Part shown: positions 24,629-33,002 of the stretch, piece by piece
Position numbering within the stretch: position 1 is the first letter of the stretch
How the letters are laid out: each line of letters opens with the position of its first letter
Assembly: GCA_964396895.1 (NCBI GenBank)
Contig: CAYNGJ010000008.1
Coordinates: 1-64,000, forward strand
Length of the DNA stretch: 64,000 nucleotides
Direction: 5' to 3'
Source: UBA2334 sp964396895
GTDB taxonomy: Bacteria; Pseudomonadota; Gammaproteobacteria; Burkholderiales; Burkholderiaceae_C
Made by a program: the position numbers and the translations under genes
The notes under the pieces: model-generated
What the model saw: only the letters and a program-made list of their open reading frames with translations
Told to the model about the DNA's origin: nothing
The model's database searches: none

Positions 24629-27268
24629 TTACACGTCAATGTTCCCCGCCCGCAGCGCGTTGCTTTCGATGAAGTTGCGCCGGGGCTCCACCTCGTCGCC
24701 CATCAGCATGGTGAACACGCGGTCGGCTTCGATGGCGTCGTCAATTTGCACGCGCAGCAGGCGGCGCACGTTGGGGTCCATGGTGGTTTCCCACAGCTGC
24801 TCGGGGTTCATTTCGCCCAGGCCTTTGTAGCGCTGGCGGCCGGTCACGCGCTCGGCTTCGCTGATGAGCCACTTCATGGCCACGCGGAAGTCGGCCGCCT
24901 TCTCTTCTTTTTGCTTGTCGCCTTCACCGCGCATGACCTTGCTGCCCTCTTGCAGCAGGCCGCGGAAGGTGTTGGCCGCTTCGGCCAGGGTGGCGTAGTC
25001 GGCACCGTGCACAAAGTCTTGCGTGAGCACGCTGCTCTTGATGTTGCCGTGGTGACGGCGGCTGATGCGCAGCAGCGGCTTGTCGGTGCGCACGTCGAAC
25101 TCGGCGTTCACCTCAGCGGGCACGCCGGTGGTGTTGAGCTCGCGCAGCTTGGCCTGCAGCGCAGGGGCGCAGGCGGTGGCGTCTTCCAGGGTGTCCAGGT
25201 TCAGGGCCACGCCGTCGGCAATGGACCTGAGGGCTTCGGTGTCCATGAAGTTGGAAAGGCGGGCAATGACCGCCTCGGCCACTTGGTGCTTGCGGGCCAG
25301 GTCGGCCAGGGTGTCACCGCTCAGGGTCTGGGGCGCGTCGCCACCGGTGGTGATGCTGGCTTCTTTGAGTGCAATTTTGAGCAAAAAGCCGTCCAGCGCT
25401 GGCCCGTCCTTGAGGTATTGCTCTTCTTTTCCTACCTTGACCTTGTACAGCGGTGGTTGGGCGATGTAGATGTGGCCGCGTTCCACCAGCTCGGGCATCT
25501 GGCGGTAGAAGAAGGTGAGCAGCAGGGTACGGATGTGGGCGCCGTCCACGTCCGCGTCGGTCATGATGATGATGCGGTGGTAGCGCAGCTTGTCCACATT
25601 GAAGTCGTCGGCCCCGCTTTTGCCCTTGCCGCTGAAGTCGTCCTGGCTGGCCTTGCCAATGCCAGTGCCCAGGGCGGTGATGAGGGTGATGATTTCGTTG
25701 CTGGTCAGCAGCTTTTCGTACCTGGCCTTTTCCACGTTCAAAATCTTGCCGCGCAGGGGCAGGATGGCCTGGAATTTGCGGTCGCGGCCCTGCTTGGCGG
25801 AGCCCCCGGCGGAGTCACCCTCCACCAGGTAGATTTCGCACAGGCTGGGGTCTTTTTCTTGGCAGTCGGCCAGTTTGCCGGGCAGGCCCATGCCGTCGAG
25901 CACGCCTTTGCGGCGGGTCATTTCACGGGCTTTGCGGGCGGCTTCGCGGGCGCGGGCGGCTTCCACAATCTTGCCGCACAGCATTTTGGCGTCGTTGGGG
26001 TGTTCTTCCAGGTACTCCATGAGCGACTTGGCCACGATGTCTTCCACCGGTGCGCGCACTTCGGAGCTGACCAATTTGTCTTTGGTCTGGCTGCTGAATT
26101 TGGGCTCAGGCACCTTGACCGAGAGCACGCAGCACAGGCCTTCGCGCATGTCGTCGCCCGTCACTTCGACTTTGGCTTTTTTGGCAAATTCGTTTTGTTC
26201 GATGTACTTGCCAATGACGCGGGTCATGGCGGCGCGCAGACCGGTCAGGTGGGTGCCACCGTCACGCTGCGGAATGTTGTTGGTGAAGCACAGCACGTTC
26301 TCGTTGTACCCGTCGTTCCACTGCATGGCCACTTCCACGCCAATGCTGGTGCCGGGAATGCCGCCATAGCTCTCGGCTGGGCGCTCGCCCATGGCATGGA
26401 AGGCAGTGGGGTGCAGCACCTTTTTGTTGGCGTTGACGTAGTCCACAAAGCCTTTGACACCGCCCGCGCCCGAAAAGTCGTCTTCTTTGCCGCTGCGCTC
26501 GTCTTTGAGGCGAATGCGCACGCCGTTGTTCAAAAACGAAAGCTCGCGCAGGCGCTTGGCCAGAATTTCGTAATGGAAGTCGGTGTTCTGCGTGAAGATT
26601 TCAGTGTCGGGCAGAAAGTGCACCTCGGTGCCGCGTTTTTCGGTGGCGCCCATCACGCGCATGGGGCTCACCTCCACGCCGTTCACGGTTTCCAGCAGGC
26701 GGTTTTGCACGAAGCCTTTGGCAAACTCGATCTGGTGCACCTTGCCGTCGCGGCGCACGGTCAGGCGCAGCCATTTGCTCAGGGCGTTCACGCAGCTCAC
26801 GCCCACGCCGTGCAAGCCGCCCGACACCTTGTAGCTGTTTTGGTTGAATTTGCCGCCGGCGTGCAACTCGGTCAGGGCAATTTCCGAGGCGCTGCGCTTG
26901 GGCTCGTGCTTGTCGTCCATCTTCACGCCGGTGGGAATGCCACGCCCGTTGTCGGTCACGCTCATGGAGTTGTCGGCGTGGATGGTGACCACGATGTCGT
27001 CGCAATGTCCGGCCAGCGCTTCGTCAATGGAGTTGTCCACCACCTCAAACACCAGGTGGTGCAGGCCGGTGCCGTCCGACGTGTCGCCGATGTACATGCC
27101 GGGGCGCTTGCGCACGGCTTCCAGGCCTTCCAGGATTTGAATGGCGCCTTCGCCGTAACCTTCGGAAGCTCCGGCCTGGTGCGCATCTATGGTGGGCTGG
27201 AAGCTGGACGCTTCAGCGCTGACGCCGTCGTTGTGGCTGCTGGATGGGGTGCTGTTCTGATCGCTCAT
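24629..27268 (-). CDS. gyrB: DNA gyrase subunit B
   Basis: An 879-residue ATPase subunit of DNA gyrase, which introduces negative supercoils. Features in order: GHKL ATPase site (EVVDNSIDEALAG, DNGRGIPTG), transducer domain, Toprim domain with EGDSAGGSA and DADVDGAHIRTL, a large proteobacterial insertion, and the C-terminal tail QRYKGLGEMNPEQLWETTMDP. The start MSDQNS is chosen for the AGGAAT ribosome site; a longer frame adds 16 unlikely residues. Third gene of the dnaA-dnaN-gyrB cluster, with 116 bp after dnaN. Confidence 0.97.
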   Translation of the reverse strand: MSDQNSTPSSSHNDGVSAEASSFQPTIDAHQAGASEGYGEGAIQILEGLEAVRKRPGMYIGDTSDGTGLHHLVFEVVDNSIDEALAGHCDDIVVTIHADNSMSVTDNGRGIPTGVKMDDKHEPKRSASEIALTELHAGGKFNQNSYKVSGGLHGVGVSCVNALSKWLRLTVRRDGKVHQIEFAKGFVQNRLLETVNGVEVSPMRVMGATEKRGTEVHFLPDTEIFTQNTDFHYEILAKRLRELSFLNNGVRIRLKDERSGKEDDFSGAGGVKGFVDYVNANKKVLHPTAFHAMGERPAESYGGIPGTSIGVEVAMQWNDGYNENVLCFTNNIPQRDGGTHLTGLRAAMTRVIGKYIEQNEFAKKAKVEVTGDDMREGLCCVLSVKVPEPKFSSQTKDKLVSSEVRAPVEDIVAKSLMEYLEEHPNDAKMLCGKIVEAARAREAARKAREMTRRKGVLDGMGLPGKLADCQEKDPSLCEIYLVEGDSAGGSAKQGRDRKFQAILPLRGKILNVEKARYEKLLTSNEIITLITALGTGIGKASQDDFSGKGKSGADDFNVDKLRYHRIIIMTDADVDGAHIRTLLLTFFYRQMPELVERGHIYIAQPPLYKVKVGKEEQYLKDGPALDGFLLKIALKEASITTGGDAPQTLSGDTLADLARKHQVAEAVIARLSNFMDTEALRSIADGVALNLDTLEDATACAPALQAKLRELNTTGVPAEVNAEFDVRTDKPLLRISRRHHGNIKSSVLTQDFVHGADYATLAEAANTFRGLLQEGSKVMRGEGDKQKEEKAADFRVAMKWLISEAERVTGRQRYKGLGEMNPEQLWETTMDPNVRRLLRVQIDDAIEADRVFTMLMGDEVEPRRNFIESNALRAGNIDV

Positions 27269-27384
27269 GTCGGTATTCCTGGGTGGCAAGGGCACGGGTT
27301 TTGGCTCCCCTTGCAAGCACCAAACCCGCTTTGGGCGCTGTCGCCCGCTGCGGGTTGGTCGATGGGGGCGGCTGGGCGCAGGGC

Positions 27385-28491
27385 TCAGATCCGCATGGGC
27401 ATGACCACGTATTTGAAGCTGTCGTCTTCGGGGATGGTGATGAGGGCCGAGCTGTTGCCATCAGACAGTTCGATCTTCACCATGTCCTGTCCCATGTTGG
27501 TGAGTGCGTCGATCAGGTAGGTGACGTTGAAGCCGATGTCGATGGCGCTGCCGCCGTAGTCGATGTCGAGCTCGTCCACCGCCTCTTCCTGTTCGGCGTT
27601 GTTGCTGGCCACACGCAGCAAGCCAGGCTCCAGCGTCAGGCGCACGCCCTTGAACTTCTCGCTGGTCATGATGGCCGTGCGCTGCAAGGTGGACAGCAGC
27701 GCCACGCGGCCCAGCGTCACACTGTTGTGGTGGTTTTTGGGGATGACGCGGTTGTAGTCGGGGAACTTGCCCTCGACCAGCTTGGTGACGAATTCCATGC
27801 CCTCGAACGAGAACTTGGCCTGGTTGTTGGCAAATTGCAGGGCAATGTCGCCTTCCTTGTCGGAGAGCAGGCGCTGCAGTTCCAGCACGGTTTTGCGCGG
27901 GAGAATGACTTCTTGCTTGGGCACATCCACGTCCAGGTTGGCGCTGGCAAAGGCCAAGCGGTGGCCGTCGGTGGACACCAGGCTGAGTTTGTTGCCTTCG
28001 GCCACAAACAAAATGCCGTTCAGGTAGTAGCGGATGTCGTGTACCGCCATGGCAAACGCCACCTGGTTGAGCAGGCTCTTCAGGGTGGCCTGCGGCACGC
28101 TGAAGACCGGGCCCAGGGCGGCAGACTCTTGCACCAGCGGGAAATCTTCTGGAGGCAGGCTTTGCAGCGTGAAGCGGCTTTTGCCGCCTTTCAACAACAG
28201 CTTGCCGCCGGTGGCTTCCAGGCTCACGGTCTGGTCGGCGGGCATGGTGCGCAGAATGTCAATCAGCTTGCGCGCGCCCACGGTGATGCCAAACGTGCCC
28301 TCGTCGCCCCCCAGGTCGGTGGTGGTGCGGATTTGGATTTCCAGGTCGCTGGTGGTGAGCTGTACCTGTGCCCCGGTTTTTTGAATCAGCACATTGGCCA
28401 GGATGGGCAGCGTGTGGCGACGCTCCACGATGCCAGAGACTGATTGCAGTGCGGCCAGGATGTGCTGTTGGGTCGATTTCAAAACGATCAT
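27385..28491 (-). CDS. dnaN: DNA polymerase III beta subunit (sliding clamp)
   Basis: A 368-residue clamp protein that encircles DNA and tethers polymerase III. It opens with MIVLKSTQQHILAALQSVSG and IVERRHTLPILANVLI, and ends with the conserved YVVMPMRI tail. Three repeated clamp domains fit the length. The ATG has AAAGG upstream and lies 76 bp after dnaA, consistent with co-transcription. Confidence 0.97.
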   Translation of the reverse strand: MIVLKSTQQHILAALQSVSGIVERRHTLPILANVLIQKTGAQVQLTTSDLEIQIRTTTDLGGDEGTFGITVGARKLIDILRTMPADQTVSLEATGGKLLLKGGKSRFTLQSLPPEDFPLVQESAALGPVFSVPQATLKSLLNQVAFAMAVHDIRYYLNGILFVAEGNKLSLVSTDGHRLAFASANLDVDVPKQEVILPRKTVLELQRLLSDKEGDIALQFANNQAKFSFEGMEFVTKLVEGKFPDYNRVIPKNHHNSVTLGRVALLSTLQRTAIMTSEKFKGVRLTLEPGLLRVASNNAEQEEAVDELDIDYGGSAIDIGFNVTYLIDALTNMGQDMVKIELSDGNSSALITIPEDDSFKYVVMPMRI

Positions 28492-28567
28492 GTCGTGCCT
28501 TTGAGGTGGGACGCGAGGGTGGCGGCTATTTTCGCTGGTTTGCAAGTCGGTTTTGGGAACACGCCGC

Positions 28568-29965
28568 TCAGCCTTTCAGGGTTTGTTCCAGCACGTGCAG
28601 TTGCTGGTTCAGTTCGGCCAGTTGAGCCCGTTCGGCAGCCATTTTTCGCACCGCGTGCAACACGGTGGTGTGGTCGCGCCCGCCGAACAGCTCACCAATT
28701 TCGGGCAGGCTTTTTTGGGTCAGTTCCTTGGCCAGGTACATGGCAATCTGGCGTGGGCGGGCAATGCTGGCCGGGCGCTTCTTGCTGTACATGTCGGCGA
28801 CTTTGATTTTGTAAAAATCTGCCACGGTTTTCTGGATGTTTTCAACCGAAATTTGCCGGTTCTGGATGGACAGCAGGTCTTTCAGTGCATCGCGGGCCAA
28901 TTGGATGGAAATTTCCTTCTGGTTGAAACGCGAGTACGCCAAAATTTTGCGCAGCGCGCCCTCCAGTTCGCGCACGTTGGAGCGCACGTTCTTGGCCACA
29001 AAAAAGGCCACTTCTTCGGGCATGACCGTGCCTTCGACCTCGGCCTTGTTGATCAGAATGGCCACCCGCATTTCCAGCTCGGGCGGCTCGATGGCCACGG
29101 TCAACCCAGAGTCGAATCGCGACACCAACCGCTCGTGGATGTCGGCCAGACCCTTGGGGTAGGTGTCGCTGGTCATGACGATGTGGCTCTTTTTGGCCAG
29201 CAGCGCCTCGAAGGCGTTGAAAAATTCCTCCTGCGTGCGCTCTTTGTTGGCAAAAAACTGCACATCGTCGATCAGCAGCAAGTCCAGAGAGTGGTAACGC
29301 TCTTTGAACTCGTCAAAGGTTTTGCGTTGGTAGGACTTGACCACATCGGTCACGAACTGCTCGGCGTGGATGTACAGAATTTTGGCGTGGGGCTTGTCGG
29401 CCAGCAACTGGTTGCCGATGGCGTGCACCAAGTGGGTTTTGCCCAGGCCCACACCACCGTAAATGAACAGCGGGTTGTACAACTGCCCCAGGCTCCCAGC
29501 CACGTGCATGGCGGCGGCGCGGGCCATGCGGTTGGCTGAGCCTTCCACCAGGGTGGCAAAGGTCAGCGCGGGGTTGAGTCGGCTTTTGGCATCGTGTCCC
29601 GTGTTGGCGGGTTCAGGACTGGGCACATCGGGTGCCTCGGACAGCACCTGCTCTTGCAGCGTGCGTGCCGCCGGGGTAGAGCGCACGGGGCCTTCGCGGG
29701 GGGCCAGTGCCAGCTCTATGGTCACTTCGTTTTCGGCCAGCTCACTCAGCACGTTGGCAATGCGGGTCGCGTATTGCGTGCGTATCCAGTCCATTTTGAA
29801 CCGGTTGCCCACCAACAGGGTCACCCGCGTCAGGTCATCGGTGACGCGGGCAGACAGGGGGCGTATCCAGGTGTTGAACTGCTGTTCGGGCATGTCCTGG
29901 GCCAGGCGGTCTACGCAGGCCAGCCACAGGTCGTGTTGGGCGGTGTCGGGAGTTCCCTGTTGCAT
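28568..29965 (-). CDS. dnaA: Chromosomal replication initiator protein DnaA
   Basis: A 465-residue AAA+ initiator that binds DnaA boxes and melts the origin. Domain I (residues 1-90) has LPEQQF-like MPEQQFNTWIRPL; domain II is a short linker; domain III has Walker A GGVGLGKTH, Walker B LLIDDVQF and sensor 2; domain IV ends with the DNA-binding signature GGRDHTTVLHA. First gene of the minus-strand replication cluster, facing away from the putative oriC. Confidence 0.98.
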   Translation of the reverse strand: MQQGTPDTAQHDLWLACVDRLAQDMPEQQFNTWIRPLSARVTDDLTRVTLLVGNRFKMDWIRTQYATRIANVLSELAENEVTIELALAPREGPVRSTPAARTLQEQVLSEAPDVPSPEPANTGHDAKSRLNPALTFATLVEGSANRMARAAAMHVAGSLGQLYNPLFIYGGVGLGKTHLVHAIGNQLLADKPHAKILYIHAEQFVTDVVKSYQRKTFDEFKERYHSLDLLLIDDVQFFANKERTQEEFFNAFEALLAKKSHIVMTSDTYPKGLADIHERLVSRFDSGLTVAIEPPELEMRVAILINKAEVEGTVMPEEVAFFVAKNVRSNVRELEGALRKILAYSRFNQKEISIQLARDALKDLLSIQNRQISVENIQKTVADFYKIKVADMYSKKRPASIARPRQIAMYLAKELTQKSLPEIGELFGGRDHTTVLHAVRKMAAERAQLAELNQQLHVLEQTLKG

Positions 29966-30259
29966 GAATGAGGTGGCTTTGGCTGGTTGTTCTTGTGGAC
30001 AGCTGACGATCAGCCGGGGGTGAATTGTAGGCGTTGGCGTAAGTTATCCACAGCGGGAATAACCCTGTCCACCAGGGGTGGACGGAGGGAAATGTGCTGG
30101 CGGCGGCCGCCGATCAGGGACTTTTGCACCGCTTTTGGGGTGCCCGCCAGGGTGACATCGGGAGCGTGGAGTCGGGTTTTCTTGCCAGGGCTGTCGGTTT
30201 TTGCGATAATCGCGGGCTTTGCCGCTTGCTGGCAGGGCCATTTATTTCCGGACAACATC
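29966..30259. other. Putative chromosomal origin (oriC) between dnaA and rpmH
   Basis: A divergent region of about 290 bp. A perfect DnaA box TTATCCACA lies at 30044-30052. Degenerate boxes are a reverse-strand CTGTCCACA at about 29993-30002, and a perfect inverted repeat GTCCACC-agg-GGTGGAC at 30067-30083. Gene order and this position are those of many betaproteobacterial origins. Only one consensus box is present and no long AT-rich unwinding element is obvious, so the functional origin may extend further or be compact. Confidence 0.6.
30182..30210 (+). promoter_or_regulatory. Sigma-70 promoter of rpmH
   Basis: TTGCCA (30182-30187), 17-bp spacer, GATAAT (30205-30210). Hexamers and spacing are close to consensus and lie about 50 bp upstream of the rpmH start. 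Confidence 0.75.
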
Positions 30260-30394
30260 ATGAAACGCACCTACCAACCCTCCAAAACCCGTCGCGCCCG
30301 CACCCATGGCTTCCTGGTCCGCATGAAGACCCGCGGTGGCCGTGCCGTGATCGCCGCTCGCCGCGCCAAGGGCCGCAAGCGCCTGGGCCTGTAA
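30260..30394 (+). CDS. rpmH: 50S ribosomal protein L34
   Basis: A 44-residue, highly basic ribosomal protein: MKRTYQPSKTRRARTHGF, then VRMKTRGGRAVIAARRAKG and RKRL. Length and sequence are standard. It leads the rpmH-rnpA-yidD-yidC cluster next to the origin. Confidence 0.98.
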   Translation: MKRTYQPSKTRRARTHGFLVRMKTRGGRAVIAARRAKGRKRLGL

Positions 30395-30478
30395 GCCCTG
30401 GGTGGATGTCTGCATGCCTGAGCGGCTGTTGACGTCTTCGGTCCTGTGCCCGGCAACCCATGGTGGTGGGGGCATTCC

Positions 30479-30952
30479 TTGCAGCACCTGAAGACCAAAG
30501 CCCAGTTCCAGGCTGTCATGGCTGGCCCTCCTGTGGCCAAAACACATCACTTCGCATTGCATCTGGCTTCTCTGGAGGCCAGGCGTGGCGAGGTTTTGTT
30601 GTTTCCGCCGTCAACGCCGTGTGTCGGGGTACTTATCCCCAAGCGCTGGGCGAAACGCGCCGTGACGCGAAATACCATTCGCCGACAAATTTATGAAGTG
30701 GCTCGCAGCCGCTTCGACCAGTTGCCGCACGCGGCCATGGTGGTGCGTCTGCGCAGCGAGTTCAGCCGCAAGCAGTTCATCAGCGCCACCTCCGACGCGC
30801 TGAAGGCAGCGGTGCGCGCCGAACTGCAGCTGCTGATCCAGCGCCTGTTGGCTGTGCCGCGTCCTGCCCAGGTCCATCCGGTCGATTCGACCGTGGCCAA
30901 TGTGGCGCTACCGGGCCCGTCCAGCCAGTACCCGGGGGCGACCCATGCGTGA
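30479..30952 (+). CDS. rnpA: Ribonuclease P protein component
   Basis: A basic protein of about 157 residues that assists the RNase P RNA in tRNA 5' maturation. The family signature is GVLIPKRWAKRAVTRNTIRR (the RNR-type motif). No ATG lies near the N-terminus; a TTG preceded by a GGGGG run at the right distance begins LQHLKTKAQFQ, which matches the family start. A GTG 11 codons upstream is the alternative. The C-terminal tail (about 35 residues after QRLLAVPRP) is longer than usual. It overlaps the yidD start by 8 bp. Confidence 0.9.
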   Translation: MQHLKTKAQFQAVMAGPPVAKTHHFALHLASLEARRGEVLLFPPSTPCVGVLIPKRWAKRAVTRNTIRRQIYEVARSRFDQLPHAAMVVRLRSEFSRKQFISATSDALKAAVRAELQLLIQRLLAVPRPAQVHPVDSTVANVALPGPSSQYPGATHA

Positions 30953-31226
30953 GTGGCCTCGGCAGTGGTTGGTGTGGCTCATCCAGGGCTACCGCCTGTT
31001 GCTCAGCCCCTGGCTGGGGGGCGACTGCCGCTTTGAACCCACCTGCTCTGTGTACGCCATTGAGGCGGTTGAACGCCACGGGGCGGCAGCGGGCGCCTAC
31101 CTCATGCTCAAGCGCATTGGCCGCTGCCAGCCTTGGTGTGCGGGTGGCTGCGACCCGGTTCCCCACGAACGGCCCAGGCTGTTTGCCCACTTGTTTCCTG
31201 AGTCTTCGGAGAAAAAACCGTCATGA
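30945..31226 (+). CDS. yidD: Membrane protein insertion efficiency factor YidD
   Basis: A 93-residue membrane-associated protein that assists YidC-dependent insertion. Typical motifs are IQGYRLLLSPWLGGDCRFEP, CSVYAIEAV and GRCQPWCAGGCDPVP with the conserved cysteines. The ATG lies inside the rnpA end, and its stop overlaps the yidC start as ATGA (31223-31226), so translation of the three genes is coupled. Confidence 0.95.
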   Translation: MREWPRQWLVWLIQGYRLLLSPWLGGDCRFEPTCSVYAIEAVERHGAAAGAYLMLKRIGRCQPWCAGGCDPVPHERPRLFAHLFPESSEKKPS

Positions 31227-32926
31227 CTGACATACGCCGTTCCATCCTGTGGGTGATTTTTGGTTTCTCCATGGTCCTGATCTGGGACAAATGGCAGCTG
31301 CACAACGGCAAGCCCGCCACCTTCTTCCCCCAGCAGGCAGCCAGCCAGTCGGCAGCGACACCTGGGGCCGCCAAAACCGCGACCGATGTGCCCGCCGCGT
31401 CCGCGCTGGGCGGTGCCCAGGCGGTATTGCCCGGCGTGGCCGGTGTGCCAGCCACTCCCCGCGAGACCAAGGTGGTGACCTCCGATGTGCTCCGGCTCAC
31501 CTTTGACACCGAAGGCGGCTCGCTGGTGGGTGCTGACCTGCTGGCACACAAAGAGGCCACGCTGTCCAGCAAGAACCAGACAGACAAGCCCCTCACGCTG
31601 CTGACCCAGACCGACCAGCACATTTATGTGGCACAAACCGGCCTGATCGGCGCGGCCGGTGGTGCGCTGCCCACCCACAAAACGCCCATGACACTGGTGT
31701 CCACCGACACCGAGCTGAAAGACGGCCAGGACACGCTGAGCGTTCGCTTCGAGTCGGCCGAGGTGGGTGGCGCCAAGCTGGTCAAAACCTACACACTGCG
31801 TCGCGGCGCTTACGACATGTCGGTCAGGCACGAAGTGGTCAACACCGGCTCCGCCGAGATCAACCCCCAGCTCTACCTGCAGCTGGTGCGCGACGGCAGC
31901 AAGGGCGAAAACGAAACACCCTTCTACTCCACGTTCACCGGGCCAGCGGTCTTCACGCAGGCGGCCAAATACCAGAAGGTGGAGTTTGCCGACATCGAGA
32001 AAAACAAGGCCGACTTCGCCAAGACCGCTACCGACGGCTACGTGGCCATGGTTCAGCACTACTTTGCCAGCGCCTGGTTGCTGGGTGACGGCATCGAGCG
32101 CGAGCACTTTGCCCGCAAGGTGGACGCCAACCTGTACTCGGCCGGCATGATCACCGCCGTGGGCAGCATTGCCCCTGGGCAGGCCAAGGCCGTGGAAACC
32201 CAGCTGTTCGTGGGACCCCAGGCCGAGAAGGTGCTGGAAAAGGTGGCCCCTGGTCTGGAACTGGTCAAAGACTACGGCTGGCTCACCATGTTGGCCAAGC
32301 CGCTGTATTGGCTGATGGAGAAAATCCATGGCTTCGTCCAGAACTGGGGCTGGTCCATCGTGCTGCTCGTGGTGCTGCTGAAAGCCGCCTTCTACTGGCT
32401 CAATGCCATGGCTTACCGCAGCATGGCCAAGATGAAGGCCATCAACCCCCGCATCACCGAAATGCGCGAGCGCCTGAAGGACAACCCCCAGCAGATGCAA
32501 ATGGAGATGATGAAGATCTACCGCGAGGAAAAGGTCAACCCCATGGGTGGCTGCTTCCCCATCATGATCCAGATCCCCGTGTTCATTGCCCTGTACTGGG
32601 TGCTGCTGTCCAGCGTGGAAATGCGCAATGCGCCCTGGGCGCTGTGGATTTCCGACCTGTCGTCGCCCGATCCGTTCTACATCCTGCCCTTGGTCATGGC
32701 CCTGACCACCATGATCCAGACCGCCCTCAACCCTCTGCCACCTGACCCCATGCAGGCCAAGCTGATGTGGTTCATGCCGCTGGCGTTTTCGGTCATGTTC
32801 TTCTTCTTCCCGTCCGGCCTGGTGCTGTACTGGATCACGAACAACGTGCTGACCATCGTGCAGCAGGCCTACATCAACAAGAGCATGGGCGTGCCCTTGA
32901 AATTCAGCCTGCCCAAGTTCAATTGA
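31223..32926 (+). CDS. yidC: Membrane protein insertase YidC
   Basis: A 567-residue inner-membrane insertase/chaperone acting alone or with SecYEG. An N-terminal helix (SILWVIFGFSMVLIW) is followed by a large periplasmic beta-sandwich (about 90-340), then five clustered transmembrane helices, with the conserved cytoplasmic hairpin KMKAINPRITEMRERLKDNP and GGCFPIMIQIPVFIALYWVL. The C-terminal tail is short (NKSMGVPLKFSLPKF). Length is normal for proteobacterial YidC. Confidence 0.97.
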   Translation: MTDIRRSILWVIFGFSMVLIWDKWQLHNGKPATFFPQQAASQSAATPGAAKTATDVPAASALGGAQAVLPGVAGVPATPRETKVVTSDVLRLTFDTEGGSLVGADLLAHKEATLSSKNQTDKPLTLLTQTDQHIYVAQTGLIGAAGGALPTHKTPMTLVSTDTELKDGQDTLSVRFESAEVGGAKLVKTYTLRRGAYDMSVRHEVVNTGSAEINPQLYLQLVRDGSKGENETPFYSTFTGPAVFTQAAKYQKVEFADIEKNKADFAKTATDGYVAMVQHYFASAWLLGDGIEREHFARKVDANLYSAGMITAVGSIAPGQAKAVETQLFVGPQAEKVLEKVAPGLELVKDYGWLTMLAKPLYWLMEKIHGFVQNWGWSIVLLVVLLKAAFYWLNAMAYRSMAKMKAINPRITEMRERLKDNPQQMQMEMMKIYREEKVNPMGGCFPIMIQIPVFIALYWVLLSSVEMRNAPWALWISDLSSPDPFYILPLVMALTTMIQTALNPLPPDPMQAKLMWFMPLAFSVMFFFFPSGLVLYWITNNVLTIVQQAYINKSMGVPLKFSLPKFN

Positions 32927-32953
32927 TGCCCGCTTGAGTTGACCCCCCCAGGG

Positions 32954-32986
32954 GCCGCGCACGCCGAAAGGTGGCGCGGCTTTTTT
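32954..32986 (+). terminator. Rho-independent terminator after yidC
   Basis: GCCGCGC (32954-32960), a 13-nt loop and GCGCGGC (32974-32980), followed by TTTTTT. It separates yidC from mnmE, whose start is only 16 bp beyond the T-run. Confidence 0.8.
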
Positions 32987-33002
32987 GCCTTTTGGAGCCA
33001 CC

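Noticed and set aside
24611..27520. A 969-codon open frame on the plus strand opposite gyrB
   Set aside because: High-GC antisense shadow; composition is histidine/glutamine-rich and has no recognisable domain, while gyrB on the other strand is certain.
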